A stretch of DNA of 43,891 nucleotides from positions 1 to 43,891 of the forward strand of contig JAGAPB010000039.1 in the NCBI GenBank assembly GCA_017847995.1. Reading direction: 5' to 3'. The notes below the pieces were generated by a model, which worked only from the letters and a program-made list of their open reading frames with translations, had not been told where the DNA came from and searched no databases. Every line of letters starts with the position of its first letter. Within the stretch, counting starts at the first letter, position 1. Source of the DNA: Oscillospiraceae bacterium (GTDB taxonomy: Bacteria > Bacillota > Clostridia > Oscillospirales > Ruminococcaceae). Both the position numbers and the translations under genes were made by a program. Shown here piece after piece: positions 7,280 to 16,289 of the stretch.

Positions 7280-8014
7280 ATGGCAAAAAATCCCGCAAAA
7301 GGCACAAAAAACACCTCGTACATGGTGCAGCTTGCGCTGATGATCGCATTGGTGGTGGCTGTTTCCTTCATCCCCATTTTGGGCTATATTCCCCTGGTGG
7401 TCATCAAGGCCACTACGGTCCACATACCGGTCATCATCGGCGCCATTCTGCTTGGGCCTAAGGCCGGTGCAGTGTTGGGGCTTACCATGGGCATCACCAG
7501 TATCATCAAAAACACCATCGAACCCAGTCTTACTTCCTTTGTTTTTTCGCCCTTCATCCCCATGCCCGGCACCGACTCGGGCGACCTGCGCGCTTTGCTG
7601 ATCGCGCTGCTGCCCCGCATGATGATCGGCGTAGTTGCCGGGGTCGTTTACAAGCTGGTCAGCCACTTTGACAAAAAGGGCTTTGTTGCCTGCGGCTCTG
7701 CCGCCCTGCTGGGCAGCCTTACCAACACCGCTCTGGTTCTTGGCGGCATCTATGTGATGTTCGGCAAACAGTACGCCCAGGCCATCAATGTCGCCTTTGA
7801 GGTGCTGGGCACCTACATCATGGGCATTGTTGCCACCAACGGCCTGGCCGAAGCCGCCGTTGCCGTTGTGCTGTGCGTCCTTATCATCCGTCCCCTGATA
7901 AACGCCCTGAACCGCCGCAGCAACGCCAAGGCCGAAAGGCTGGAAGCCGCCCAACCCGAAGAACCTGCTTCCACTGAGGAAAGTACCACCAAAGACCCCG
8001 CCATCCTGGACTAA
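7280..8014 (+). CDS. ECF transporter S component (vitamin-binding subunit)
   Basis: 244-residue integral membrane protein with about six hydrophobic segments. The pattern IPLVVIKATTVHIPVIIGAI, with LLGPKAGAVLGLTMGI after it, is characteristic of ECF S components (PF12822-like). Such proteins bind one vitamin or cofactor precursor and dock on a shared EcfA-EcfA'-EcfT module, which is encoded here at 11.6-14.2 kb. The C-terminal 35 residues are hydrophilic and Glu-rich. The ATG at 7280 follows AAGGAGGG. The segment resembles pantothenate-type S components, but no substrate can be named from sequence and no riboswitch helps. Own promoter and terminator. Confidence 0.82.
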   Translation: MAKNPAKGTKNTSYMVQLALMIALVVAVSFIPILGYIPLVVIKATTVHIPVIIGAILLGPKAGAVLGLTMGITSIIKNTIEPSLTSFVFSPFIPMPGTDSGDLRALLIALLPRMMIGVVAGVVYKLVSHFDKKGFVACGSAALLGSLTNTALVLGGIYVMFGKQYAQAINVAFEVLGTYIMGIVATNGLAEAAVAVVLCVLIIRPLINALNRRSNAKAERLEAAQPEEPASTEESTTKDPAILD

Positions 8015-8031
8015 CCCCAAAACAGATACAG

Positions 8032-8064
8032 AAAGCCTCATCTTTCGATGAGGCTTTTCTTTTT
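8032..8064 (+). terminator. Terminator of the ECF S-component gene
   Basis: AAGCCTCATC and GATGAGGCTT stem around TTTC, followed by TTCTTTTT. Confidence 0.9.
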
Positions 8065-8083
8065 GCATCAAAAACTTGCATCA

Positions 8084-8148
8084 AAAAACGCCCCCGTCTT
8101 TCGACAGGAGCGCTTTGGTGGACGATAACGGACCCCAACCGCTGACCC
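8084..8148 (-). repeat. Degenerate duplicate of the tRNA-Val 3' end and its terminator
   Basis: This 65-base block matches 8181-8245 at all but about five positions (offset 97 bases). The matched part covers the terminator, the CCA end, the acceptor 3' arm and the T arm of the intact tRNA-Val. In this copy the T loop has decayed and the 5' half of the tRNA is absent. It therefore cannot make a tRNA. It could be an old recombination scar at the tRNA 3' end (the usual integrase site) or the remains of a tandem tRNA duplication. Confidence 0.75.
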
Positions 8149-8180
8149 GATCCACTGCAAGCAAGTTTTTGCTTGACATA

Positions 8181-8212
8181 AAAAACGCTCCCATCTTTCG
8201 ACAGGAGCGCTT
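8181..8212 (-). terminator. Terminator of tRNA-Val
   Basis: On the minus strand GCGCTCC pairs with GGGAGCG, followed by T6. It starts directly after the tRNA CCA end. Confidence 0.85.
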
Positions 8213-8288
8213 TGGTGGACGATAACGGACTTGAACCGCTGACCCTCTGCACGTCAAGCAGATGCTCTTCCAGCTGAGCTAATCGTCC
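8213..8288 (-). tRNA. tRNA-Val (anticodon GAC)
   Basis: 76 bases including the encoded CCA. The acceptor pairs GGACGAT with ATCGTCC, the D arm contains TAGCTCAGCTGG, the anticodon stem TCTGC/GCAGA encloses TTGACGT (anticodon GAC), and the T arm contains GGTTCAAGTCC. Own promoter upstream at 8320-8348. Confidence 0.97.
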
Positions 8289-8319
8289 CTATTCGGTTGT
8301 GTTGCAGTGAACGAATGAC

Positions 8320-8348
8320 ATTATAGCACGCCCAATATAAAAAAGCAA
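8320..8348 (-). promoter_or_regulatory. Promoter of tRNA-Val
   Basis: On the minus strand TTGCTT (8343-8348), 17 bases, TATAAT (8320-8325). Transcription should start about 25 bases before the mature tRNA 5' end. Confidence 0.75.
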
Positions 8349-8447
8349 GGGGCTGTTCACTTTTTTTCCATATTTTTGTCACACTCAATATCAAATTATA
8401 GTCTATGATAAAGCATGAGTAATCATGTGCTTTCGCCCCAATTTATA

Positions 8448-8476
8448 TTGTCCCCCCAAGGCTTTTGTGCTATAAT
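8448..8476 (+). promoter_or_regulatory. Promoter of the ruvC operon
   Basis: TTGTCC (8448-8453), 17 bases, TATAAT (8471-8476). I see no Firmicute LexA box (CGAAC-N4-GTTCG) near it, so SOS control is not evident. Confidence 0.7.
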
Positions 8477-8522
8477 AAATTGGATTTACTGTCGGTAGCT
8501 ATACCCTGCTGAAAGGAAGGCG

Positions 8523-9035
8523 ATGGCAATGCGAATACTTGGCATAGACCCCGGTTATGCCATCGTTGGCTGGGGAGCCGTGGAATACCGCGGCAGCCGC
8601 TTTGCCTGTTTGGATTACGGGGCGGTTACTACCCCTGCCGGAATGGATTTTCCCCAACGGCTGGATATGATCTACACCGGTGTGGAGGAGTTGTTTGAAA
8701 AATTCCAGCCCGAGGCTTTGGCCATCGAGCAGTTGTTTTTTACCAACAACAAAACCACCGGCATCGCTGTGGCTGAGGCCCGCGGGGTCATCCTGCTTTG
8801 CGCCGCCCGCCACAATATTCCCATCTTTGAGTATACCCCCATGCAGGTAAAGCAGGCCGTGGTGGGCTATGGCAAGGCAACCAAACAGCAGGTGATGGAA
8901 ATGACCCGCCGCCTGCTGGGACTGCAGGCCATCCCCAAGCCCGACGACGCCGCCGACGGTTTGGCCATGGCCATCTGCCACGCCCACACCGGCAGCTCGG
9001 CCTTCACCCGTTTGGGCATCAAGAATTTGAGGTAA
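8523..9035 (+). CDS. ruvC: Crossover junction endodeoxyribonuclease RuvC
   Basis: Homodimeric nuclease that resolves Holliday junctions during recombinational repair. 170 residues, normal for RuvC. Visible are the N-terminal RILGIDPG motif with the first catalytic Asp, AIEQLFF with the catalytic Glu, and the C-terminal KPDDAADGLAMAICHAH carrying the last acidic pair. AAAGGA precedes two possible starts, ATG 8523 and ATG 8529; the second would give the more usual MRILGIDPG. It is first in a ruvC-ruvA-ruvB run with 4-base and 18-base gaps, so all three junction-processing proteins are made together. Confidence 0.96.
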   Translation: MAMRILGIDPGYAIVGWGAVEYRGSRFACLDYGAVTTPAGMDFPQRLDMIYTGVEELFEKFQPEALAIEQLFFTNNKTTGIAVAEARGVILLCAARHNIPIFEYTPMQVKQAVVGYGKATKQQVMEMTRRLLGLQAIPKPDDAADGLAMAICHAHTGSSAFTRLGIKNLR

Positions 9036-9039
9036 CGCC

Positions 9040-9630
9040 ATGATTTACAGTCTTTCGGGAAAACTGATTTTGAAGGAACCCAACAGCATTGTGGTGGAAT
9101 GCGGCGGGGTAGGCTTCCGCTGTGCCGCCTCGGTGTTCACCGTGCAGCAGCTTCCTCAAATTGGCGAGCAGGTGCAGGTGTTTACCCATCTGGCTGTGCG
9201 CGAAGACGCCATGGAACTGTTTGCCTTTGGCGACCAGGAAGAACTGGTCTGCTTCAAGCGTCTTATCTCGGTTTCGGGGGTCGGTCCCAAGGTGGCTTTG
9301 GCCATCCTTTCGGATATTCCCCCCGCCAAGTTTAACCTGTATGTGGTCAGCGGCGACGTTAAGGCCATCACCAAGGCCCAGGGCGTTGGCCCCAAGCTGG
9401 CCCAGCGCATTGTGCTGGAGCTGAAGGACAAGGTGGACCTGAACGAATCTTCGGCCATCGACCTGCCCAGCGGCATAGCCGCCCCCGGCGGCACCGCCCA
9501 GGGCGAGGCCATCAGCGCGCTGGTTTCGCTGGGATATACCCAGGCCGAAGCTGCCACCGCAGTGGCCCGTTTGGACCCCACCCTGAGCGTGGAGGACCTC
9601 ATCCGCGGCGCACTGAAGCAAATGATGTAA
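9040..9630 (+). CDS. ruvA: Holliday junction branch migration protein RuvA
   Basis: Tetrameric junction-binding subunit that loads the RuvB motor. 196 residues in three domains: the N-terminal OB fold (MIYSLSGKLILKEPNSIVVE), two helix-hairpin-helix motifs (ISVSGVGPKVALAILS and KAQGVGPKLAQRIVLELKDK), and the C-terminal RuvB-binding domain (EAISALVSLGYTQAEAATAV) after a Pro/Gly-rich linker. It starts 4 bases after the ruvC stop. Confidence 0.97.
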   Translation: MIYSLSGKLILKEPNSIVVECGGVGFRCAASVFTVQQLPQIGEQVQVFTHLAVREDAMELFAFGDQEELVCFKRLISVSGVGPKVALAILSDIPPAKFNLYVVSGDVKAITKAQGVGPKLAQRIVLELKDKVDLNESSAIDLPSGIAAPGGTAQGEAISALVSLGYTQAEAATAVARLDPTLSVEDLIRGALKQMM

Positions 9631-9648
9631 CCAAGGAGGTCGGGAACC

Positions 9649-10701
9649 ATGGCAATGCTGCCTGAAATGGACTATGAAAACCGCATCGTTTCGCCCGACT
9701 ATATCCGGGACGACAACGAAAATGAAAACAGCCTGCGTCCCAAGACGCTGGAAGAATACATCGGCCAGGAAAAGGCCAAGCAGAACCTTTCGGTTTATAT
9801 CGAAGCTGCCCGCCAGCGCGGCGAGGCTTTGGACCACACCCTGCTGTATGGCCCTCCCGGGTTGGGCAAAACCACCCTGGCCGGCATCATCGCCCACGAA
9901 ATGGGCAGCAACATCCGTATCACCTCCGGCCCGGCCATCGAACGCCCCGGCGACCTGGCGGCGCTGCTTTCCAACCTGCAGGACGGCGATGTGCTGTTCA
10001 TCGACGAAATTCACCGCCTGAACCGCAGCGTAGAGGAAGTGCTCTACCCCGCCATGGAGGACTTTGCCCTGGATATCATCATCGGCAAGGGGCCTTCGGC
10101 CCGGTCCATCCGCATCGACCTGCCCAGGTTCACCCTGGTGGGGGCCACCACCCGTGCCGGTGGTCTTACCGCCCCTTTGCGTGACCGCTTTGGCGTCATT
10201 CTGCGCCTGGAGCTGTACACCCCCGAGGAACTGGGCCGCATCGTCCGCCGCAGCGCCGGCATTCTGGATATTGAATGCGACCCCAGGGGTGCAGCCGAAC
10301 TGGCCACCCGCAGCCGCGGCACTCCCCGAATTGCCAACCGCTTTTTGCGCCGTGTGCGTGACTTTGCCCAGGTGTTGGGCGATGGCGTCATCACCGAAGA
10401 GATCGCCGCCCAGGCCCTCGACCGTTTGGAAGTGGACAGGCTGGGGCTGGATAACATCGACCGCCGCCTGCTGGCCACCATCATCCGCAACTACAACGGC
10501 GGCCCCGTCGGCCTGGATACCCTGGCTGCCGCCGTTGGCGAAGAGGCCGTTACCATCGAAGATGTTTACGAGCCCTATTTGATGCAGGTGGGCTTTTTGA
10601 CCCGCACCGCCCGTGGCCGCTGCGTTACCCCCCGCGGCTATGAACATCTGGGCCAGCGGCCCGAAACGGCCAACCAGCCTCTGGAACAACTGAGTCTTTA
10701 A
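9649..10701 (+). CDS. ruvB: Holliday junction branch migration ATPase RuvB
   Basis: AAA+ hexameric motor for branch migration, cytosolic on DNA. 350 residues. Visible are the N-terminal [19 protein letters not shown], Walker A GPPGLGKT, Walker B FIDEIH, sensor [18 protein letters not shown], arginine-finger region and the C-terminal winged helix ending in [17 protein letters not shown], all standard for RuvB. AAGGAGG precedes the ATG at 9649. Confidence 0.97.
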   Translation: MAMLPEMDYENRIVSPDYIRDDNENENSLRPKTLEEYIGQEKAKQNLSVYIEAARQRGEALDHTLLYGPPGLGKTTLAGIIAHEMGSNIRITSGPAIERPGDLAALLSNLQDGDVLFIDEIHRLNRSVEEVLYPAMEDFALDIIIGKGPSARSIRIDLPRFTLVGATTRAGGLTAPLRDRFGVILRLELYTPEELGRIVRRSAGILDIECDPRGAAELATRSRGTPRIANRFLRRVRDFAQVLGDGVITEEIAAQALDRLEVDRLGLDNIDRRLLATIIRNYNGGPVGLDTLAAAVGEEAVTIEDVYEPYLMQVGFLTRTARGRCVTPRGYEHLGQRPETANQPLEQLSL

Positions 10702-10721
10702 CCACCAAAGGAGGAAGCCCC

Positions 10722-11585
10722 ATGCGTGTTGCTGACCGCTGGCAGGACTACCAAATCATTGATACATCCAACGGGGAAAAACTGGAACGCTGGGGCAATG
10801 TTACCCTCATCCGTCCCGACCCCCAGATCATCTGGAATACCCCCAAGGGGGAGGAATGGCGCAAAGCCAACGCCCGCTATAACCGCAGCAAAAGCGGCGG
10901 CGGAAGCTGGCAGGTGCACAATATGCCCAAGGCCGAATGGGACATCAGCTACGGCAAGCTGAAGTTCCACATCCGCCCCACCGGCTTCAAGCACACCGGG
11001 CTTTTTCCCGAGCAGGCCGTCAACTGGGATTTCGTTTCCAACCTCATCCAAAATGCCGGTCGCCCCATCAGTGTGCTGAACCTGTTTGCCTACACCGGAG
11101 GCGCCACCCTGGCCTGCGCCGCAGCCGGTGCCAGGGTCTGCCACGTGGATGCCAGCAAGGGTATGGTAAGCTGGGCGCGGGAAAACGCCGCCCTTTCGGG
11201 CCTTAGCGACCGGCCCATCCGCTGGATCGTGGATGACTGCGCCAAGTTTGTGGAACGGGAGATCCGCCGCGGCGTCCGCTATGACGCCATCATCATGGAC
11301 CCCCCCAGCTATGGGCGTGGCCCCGGCGGCGAGGTCTGGAAGCTGGAGGACAGCATCCACTCGCTGGTGGAACTGTGCGCCGGAGTCCTCAGCGACGCCC
11401 CCCTGTTTTTCCTGCTCAATTCCTACACCACCGGCCTTTCCCCCTCGGTTATGGAATACATCCTGGGGGTAACGGTGGGCAAACGGTACAACGGCAAAAT
11501 TTCTTCTTCCGAAATTGGCCTGCCTGTTACCAAAACCGGTCTGGTACTGCCCTGCGGCAACACCGCCATCTGGCAAAGCAAATAA
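10722..11585 (+). CDS. Class I SAM-dependent methyltransferase (RlmI/RlmL-like)
   Basis: 287 residues with the methyltransferase fold of the PF10672 group, which includes 23S rRNA cytosine/guanine methyltransferases. Motif I is [20 protein letters not shown], the acidic motif II is [17 protein letters not shown], and motif IV is [11 protein letters not shown]. There is no PUA domain at the N terminus, unlike RlmI. The substrate is probably RNA but is not certain. GGAGG precedes the ATG, 20 bases after ruvB, so it is part of the same transcript. Confidence 0.85.
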   Translation: MRVADRWQDYQIIDTSNGEKLERWGNVTLIRPDPQIIWNTPKGEEWRKANARYNRSKSGGGSWQVHNMPKAEWDISYGKLKFHIRPTGFKHTGLFPEQAVNWDFVSNLIQNAGRPISVLNLFAYTGGATLACAAAGARVCHVDASKGMVSWARENAALSGLSDRPIRWIVDDCAKFVEREIRRGVRYDAIIMDPPSYGRGPGGEVWKLEDSIHSLVELCAGVLSDAPLFFLLNSYTTGLSPSVMEYILGVTVGKRYNGKISSSEIGLPVTKTGLVLPCGNTAIWQSK

Positions 11586-11594
11586 ATCTGATGT

Positions 11595-11610
11595 CTCCGC
11601 CCCGGCGGAG
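11595..11610 (+). promoter_or_regulatory. Intercistronic GC hairpin before ecfA1
   Basis: CTCCGCC-CC-GGCGGAG, a perfect inverted repeat just upstream of the ecfA1 ribosome site. There is no T run, so it is not a terminator; it may be an mRNA processing or stability element. Confidence 0.4.
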
Positions 11611-11626
11611 CAGGGAGATATGTAAT

Positions 11627-12475
11627 ATGGAACAAAAGCGTATTATACGCGCCGAGCACCTCACCTTCCGCTATTTGGACGAGCCGGACTCCCAGTTGGT
11701 GCTCAACGACGTAAGTCTCGATATTGCCCCCGGCGAGTTTGTGGCTGTTCTGGGTCACAACGGTTCGGGCAAATCCACCCTGGCCAAGCACATGAACGCC
11801 GTGCTGCTGCCCAACGGCGGCACCGTTTGGGTGCACGGCATGGATACCCGCAACGAAGAATTCCTCTACGACATTCGCCAGAATGTGGGCATGGTTTTCC
11901 AGAATCCGGACAACCAGATCGTTGCCACCATTGTGGAAGAGGACGTGGCCTTTGCCCTGGAAAATGTGGGCGTCGAGCCCGCTGAGATCCGCCGCCGGGT
12001 GGACGAGGCCCTGCAGGCTGTGGGCATGTATGAATACCGCGAACACGCTCCCCACCAGCTTTCGGGCGGGCAGAAGCAGCGGGTTGCCATTGCCGGCATC
12101 ATCGCCATGCGGCCCGACTGCATCGTGCTGGATGAGCCCACCGCCATGCTGGACCCCAAGGGCCGCCGCGAGGTGCTTAAAACCATCCGCAAGCTCAACC
12201 GGGAGCACAACATCACCGTTGTGCTGATCACCCACTATATGGACGAAGCCGCCCAGGCCGACCGTGTGGTGGTCATGGAAAACGGTGAGGTCATCCTGGA
12301 TGGAGACCCCGGCGAGGTTTTTGGCCATGTGGAAGAGCTGAAAGCCGTTGGGCTGGATGTTCCCCAGGCCACCGAGCTTGCCTTTGAGCTGAAGCAGGCC
12401 GGCTGGGACCTCCCCGACCGGATATTGACCGAAGACGAATGCATCGAGGCCATTGCCAAGGCATTGGGCCTGTAA
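11627..12475 (+). CDS. ecfA1: ECF transporter ATPase subunit EcfA1
   Basis: One of the two ABC ATPases of the shared energy-coupling module that powers group II vitamin importers. 282 residues: Walker [11 protein letters not shown]-loop [10 protein letters not shown], signature LSGGQKQR, Walker B CIVLDEP, and switch His in ITHYMDEAA. The C-terminal part ([22 protein letters not shown]) is the ECF-specific dimerisation tail. The ATG at 11627 is the natural family start; an upstream open frame adds only a shadow of the preceding gene. Confidence 0.96.
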   Translation: MEQKRIIRAEHLTFRYLDEPDSQLVLNDVSLDIAPGEFVAVLGHNGSGKSTLAKHMNAVLLPNGGTVWVHGMDTRNEEFLYDIRQNVGMVFQNPDNQIVATIVEEDVAFALENVGVEPAEIRRRVDEALQAVGMYEYREHAPHQLSGGQKQRVAIAGIIAMRPDCIVLDEPTAMLDPKGRREVLKTIRKLNREHNITVVLITHYMDEAAQADRVVVMENGEVILDGDPGEVFGHVEELKAVGLDVPQATELAFELKQAGWDLPDRILTEDECIEAIAKALGL

Positions 12476-12542
12476 GCATTTTCCCGCCCTTGCACAAGGA
12501 CGGCCGCCCCAGGGGGCAAATACCTTTTGATTGGAGAACCTC

Positions 12543-13415
12543 ATGTCTGCCATCACTGTGGAACATCTCACCCATGTTTATTCCCAGGGCACTCCCTTTG
12601 AAAAAACTGCGGTGGATGATGTAAGTCTTACAATAGAAGAAGGAGAATTTGTCGGGGTGATCGGGCACACCGGCTCGGGCAAATCCACCCTGATACAGCA
12701 CTTCAACGGTCTGCTGAAGCCCACCTCGGGACGCATCCTTGTGGGGGACCGTGATATGTGGGCCGACCCCAAAAAGATCCGGGAATTCCGCTTCATGGTC
12801 GGGCTGGTCTTCCAGTACCCCGAATACCAGTTGTTTGAAGAAACGGTTGCCAAAGACATCGCCTTTGGCCCCACCAACATGGGCCTGAGCGCCGAAGAGG
12901 TGCAGCAGCGTGTGCAGCAAGCCGCCCGTTTTGTCGGCCTTAACCCCAATAAACTGGAAAAAAGCCCCTTTGAACTTTCGGGCGGGCAGAAGCGCCGTGT
13001 TGCCATTGCCGGTGTTATGGCCATGAACCCCAAGGTTCTGATTTTGGACGAACCCACGGCCGGGTTGGACCCCCGCGGTCGCGACAAGGTGCTCAACGAG
13101 ATCAAACAGTACCACAAGACCCAGGGCAACACCGTGCTGCTGGTCAGCCACAGCATGGAAGACGTGGCCAAGTACGCCGACCGCGTGCTGGTGATGAACA
13201 AGGGCAAGGTGGCCATGTTTGACACCACCGAAAAGGTTTTTGCCCGTTCCGAAGAACTGTCCGCCATGGGTCTGGCCGTGCCCCAGGTCAGCCGCATCTG
13301 CCGCGGTCTGGCTGCCCGTGGGCTCAACATCGACCCCAATTGTTACACCATCGAGCAGGCCAAGCAGCAGTTGCTGGCCCTGCGCAGCGGAAAGGGGGCT
13401 GACCTGAATGCTTAA
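12543..13415 (+). CDS. ecfA2: ECF transporter ATPase subunit EcfA2
   Basis: Second ATPase of the ECF module. 290 residues: Walker A GHTGSGKST, Q-loop FQYPEYQLFEETV, signature LSGGQKRR, Walker B VLILDEP, switch His in VSHSMEDVA. FQYPEYQLFEETV is characteristic of EcfA2 (EcfA'). The ATG at 12543 follows GGAG; a TTG four codons upstream lies in the ribosome site itself. It overlaps ecfT by 8 bases. Confidence 0.96.
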   Translation: MSAITVEHLTHVYSQGTPFEKTAVDDVSLTIEEGEFVGVIGHTGSGKSTLIQHFNGLLKPTSGRILVGDRDMWADPKKIREFRFMVGLVFQYPEYQLFEETVAKDIAFGPTNMGLSAEEVQQRVQQAARFVGLNPNKLEKSPFELSGGQKRRVAIAGVMAMNPKVLILDEPTAGLDPRGRDKVLNEIKQYHKTQGNTVLLVSHSMEDVAKYADRVLVMNKGKVAMFDTTEKVFARSEELSAMGLAVPQVSRICRGLAARGLNIDPNCYTIEQAKQQLLALRSGKGADLNA

Positions 13416-14223
13416 AGATATCACCATTGGTCAGTATTTCCCCGGCAATTCGGTCATCCACCGCATGGACCCCCGCATGAAGATCATTCTGGCCGTGGCC
13501 TACATCGTCATGCTGTTCCTTGCCGATGGTTTTTCGGGCATCGCCGTTGGCGTTGTCTTTTTGGCTGTCTGCTACGGCATCAGCAAAATTCCCATCTCCC
13601 TCATTCTCAAATCGCTGAAGCCGGTCATCCCCATCATTCTGTTCACCGCCATTTTGAATATGTTCTTTGTGGAAGGCGACCCTGTGTTCCAGTGGGCTTT
13701 TCTCACCATCACCAAACAGGGTTTGGCCACCGCGGGGCTGATGTCGCTGCGCATCGTCTGCCTGATCGCCGGCACCTCGCTGCTGACCTACACCACCAGC
13801 CCCATCGTCCTCACCGATGGCATTGAGCGGCTGTTTTCTCCCCTGAAAAAGCTGGGCCTGCCGGTGCACGAACTGGCCATGATGATGACCATTGCCCTGC
13901 GCTTTATTCCCACCCTCATCGAAGAAACCGATAAGATCATGTCTGCCCAGAAGGCCCGCGGCGCCGATATGGAATCGGGTGGTCTGGTGCAGCGTGCCAA
14001 GGCACTGATCCCCGTTCTCATTCCCCTGTTTATTTCGGCCTTCCGCCGTGCCGATGACCTGGCACTGGCTATGGAATGCCGCTGCTACCGCGGCGGTGAG
14101 GGCCGCACCCGCATGAAGCAGCTCAAGCTCTGCTCCCGGGATATTATCGCCGCCATTGTAATGGCGCTTACCATTGCCGCCATCGTTGCGCTGAATATCT
14201 GGTTCCCGCTGGCGGTCAAGTAA
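13408..14223 (+). CDS. ecfT: ECF transporter transmembrane subunit EcfT
   Basis: Membrane scaffold that couples EcfA1/EcfA2 to interchangeable S components such as the one at 7.3 kb. 271 residues, about five to six hydrophobic segments. The cytoplasmic coupling helices carry the diagnostic motifs SAQKARGAD and AMECRCYRGG (family A-R-G and related). It starts inside ecfA2, so translation is coupled. Confidence 0.95.
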   Translation: MLKDITIGQYFPGNSVIHRMDPRMKIILAVAYIVMLFLADGFSGIAVGVVFLAVCYGISKIPISLILKSLKPVIPIILFTAILNMFFVEGDPVFQWAFLTITKQGLATAGLMSLRIVCLIAGTSLLTYTTSPIVLTDGIERLFSPLKKLGLPVHELAMMMTIALRFIPTLIEETDKIMSAQKARGADMESGGLVQRAKALIPVLIPLFISAFRRADDLALAMECRCYRGGEGRTRMKQLKLCSRDIIAAIVMALTIAAIVALNIWFPLAVK

Positions 14224-14244
14224 TGTTGCAAAAAGGAGGCGCCT

Positions 14245-15018
14245 ATGCGCAATCTGCTGATCACCCTGCGCTTTTGCGGCGCCTCTTACCACGGCTTTCA
14301 GGTGCAAAAAAACGCCCTGACCATCACCCAGGTGTTCCAGGACGCCGTGGAGGAAGTGCTGGGCAAGCGTTATGACATCAAAGGCTGCAGCCGCACCGAC
14401 GCCGGCGTTCATGCCAACAAATACTGCATCTCCATGAAGGTGGATGACGAACAGACCATCCCCTGCCAGGGGCTGGTGCGTGGCCTCAATGCCCACCTGC
14501 CCGGCGATGTGGCCGTATTGGATTGCTGTGAGGTGGAGGAGGACTTTCACGCCCGCTACAACTGCCTGGGCAAGCGCTATGTCTACACCTTCCACAATGG
14601 CGCCGTGCGCGACCCCTTCCTCAAGGGCCGTGTTTACCACAGCCAAAGCGGTGTCACCCTGGATGCCGACACCATGAACAGGGCCGCCCAACATTTTCTG
14701 GGCAGCCACGATTTTTCGGCCTTCTGCGCCGCGGGCGGCTCGGTGGAGGATAAGGTCCGTACCATCTACGCCGCCGGGGTGGAACGGGAAGGCGACCTCG
14801 TCCGTTTTTCGGTAACGGGCAGCGGCTTTTTGTACAACATGGTGCGCATCATGGCCGGAACCCTGATGGCTGTGGGCCAGCACCGCATGGATCCTGACGA
14901 AATTCCCGCCATCATTGAAAGTATGGACCGCGGCCGGGCCGGGCTGACCCTGCCCCCCGACGGGCTCTACCTGGATGATGTGTTTTATTTCCCCGAACAA
15001 CTGCCCCGGCAGCTTTAA
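14245..15018 (+). CDS. truA: tRNA pseudouridine(38-40) synthase TruA
   Basis: Isomerises uridines 38-40 in the anticodon arm. 257 residues: N-terminal CGASYHGFQVQ, catalytic Asp52 in RTDAGVHA, KRYVYTFHNG, and the C-terminal FLYNMVRIMAGTLMAVG. The order ecfA1-ecfA2-ecfT-truA is a common Firmicute arrangement. AAGGAGG lies before the ATG. Confidence 0.97.
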   Translation: MRNLLITLRFCGASYHGFQVQKNALTITQVFQDAVEEVLGKRYDIKGCSRTDAGVHANKYCISMKVDDEQTIPCQGLVRGLNAHLPGDVAVLDCCEVEEDFHARYNCLGKRYVYTFHNGAVRDPFLKGRVYHSQSGVTLDADTMNRAAQHFLGSHDFSAFCAAGGSVEDKVRTIYAAGVEREGDLVRFSVTGSGFLYNMVRIMAGTLMAVGQHRMDPDEIPAIIESMDRGRAGLTLPPDGLYLDDVFYFPEQLPRQL

Positions 15019-15035
15019 GCAAGGAGGACATCCCT

Positions 15036-16250
15036 TTGAAAAAACGGGATCGCTACGAACAATTTGACCAGGAGCCCCAGGCCGACGAACTGGCACGGGT
15101 CAGAAAGAAAAAGCAGCGCAAGCGCTTTTGGCAAAAGGTGTTTGCTTTGGTTCTGGCCGGCGCTGTGGTATGGGGTCTTTTGTTTTTACGCAAGGATATT
15201 GCCCGTTTGGACCTGGGCATGCATCTGGGCGACCTTGTGGCTTCCTACGCTTCGGGCGACGGCTTCCCCGTTGACCTGCCCGCAGGCCAGGTGCTGAACA
15301 CCGCTCCCCTGGGCAAAGATCTTGTTCTGATGACCGACACCGCCCTTACCGTTTACAATTCCCAGGGCAAGGCCACCGGCATCTATGAACACGGCTGCAC
15401 CAACCCCATCTGTTTGACCAACGGCGACCGTGTGCTCACCTATGACCGGGGCGGAAAACGCCTGCAGGTCAACAGCCGCTCCGGCCAATTGTTCGACCAG
15501 GCCATGGACTACACCATTTCGGCGGCAAACATCGGGGCCAGCGGCCATGTGGCGGTGGTCACCGACGCAAAATATTACACCAACTGCATTACCGTCTATG
15601 ACCAGGAGTATGATGAAATATACATCCGTGAAACAGCCGAGCTGATCACCGGGGTAAGCCTGGAGACCAAGGGCGGCGGCATGGCAGTCGCCGGCATCGA
15701 TGCCAACGGCGGCCGTCTGGATTCCACCATCACCCTCTTCGATTTTACCCTGGAAGACCCCATTGCCAAAATTGACGTTGCCGACCAGGTCATCCTTTCC
15801 ATGGAATACATCGGGCGGGAAAGCGCCCTGCTGCAGGTCATCACTGACCAGCAGGCCTTTTTGGCCGACCGCCAGGGAAAAATCGTGTCGACCTTCGGTT
15901 TTGACGGATTATTTGTGAACCGTTTTGCCAACAACAGAGAGGGCGGCATCTTCCTGCTGCTGGACCAGTTGGGCGACGGCAACCGCTTGCAGCTTGTTTC
16001 GCTGGATGAAAAACTTGATTTGGTCAAAGCCCTGCCTTTGCAGCAGCGCGTGCAGGATATGCGTCTGGGCGACGGCTTCCTGTGCCTGTTCAGCGGCGGC
16101 AATGCCCTTTGCTACTCCCCTCTGCTGGAAGAGATCCCCTCTCCCGGGGCGGAAGACTGGTACCACATCCAGCCCGCCGGGCAAAACCTTTACGGCATCA
16201 CTGCCGACACCATTGAACTTTTGCAAATCGAAACCCTTTCTGCCTTTTGA
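15036..16250 (+). CDS. DUF5711-like membrane-anchored beta-propeller protein
   Basis: 404 residues. The N-terminal 30 residues are highly charged and cytoplasmic (ARVRKKKQRKR), then comes one membrane segment (about 33-51), then an extracytoplasmic domain made of short beta repeats of the type DLVLMTDTALTVYNSQGK, RVLTYDRGGKRLQVNS and ALLQVITDQQAFLADRQGK. This matches the DUF5711 (WD/PQQ-like) layout common in clostridia next to cvpA. The start is TTG at 15036 with AAGGAGG 8 bases upstream; no ATG is suitably placed. Function unknown; a cell-envelope role is inferred only from topology. Confidence 0.75.
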   Translation: MKKRDRYEQFDQEPQADELARVRKKKQRKRFWQKVFALVLAGAVVWGLLFLRKDIARLDLGMHLGDLVASYASGDGFPVDLPAGQVLNTAPLGKDLVLMTDTALTVYNSQGKATGIYEHGCTNPICLTNGDRVLTYDRGGKRLQVNSRSGQLFDQAMDYTISAANIGASGHVAVVTDAKYYTNCITVYDQEYDEIYIRETAELITGVSLETKGGGMAVAGIDANGGRLDSTITLFDFTLEDPIAKIDVADQVILSMEYIGRESALLQVITDQQAFLADRQGKIVSTFGFDGLFVNRFANNREGGIFLLLDQLGDGNRLQLVSLDEKLDLVKALPLQQRVQDMRLGDGFLCLFSGGNALCYSPLLEEIPSPGAEDWYHIQPAGQNLYGITADTIELLQIETLSAF

Positions 16251-16252
16251 TC

Positions 16253-16273
16253 TATCCCGCCTTTGCCGGGATA
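16253..16273 (+). promoter_or_regulatory. Intercistronic hairpin before cvpA
   Basis: TATCCCG and CGGGATA form a perfect 7-bp stem with a 7-base loop between the DUF5711 stop and the CGGAGG site of cvpA. It has no T run, so it is probably not a terminator. Confidence 0.4.
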
Positions 16274-16289
16274 ACGGAGGATACGACCT

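Noticed and set aside
8084..8148. A second functional tRNA-Val
   Set aside because: Only the 3' third is present and the T loop no longer forms. There is no anticodon arm.
9019..10689. Long minus-strand open frame of 556 codons opposite ruvA and ruvB
   Set aside because: It is the antisense shadow of GC-rich coding sequence, rich in Gly, Gln and His, without a ribosome site or recognisable domain. The same holds for the long shadows at 4542-6197, 13324-15096, 17087-19444, 20874-22454, 28247-30130 and 40172-41842.
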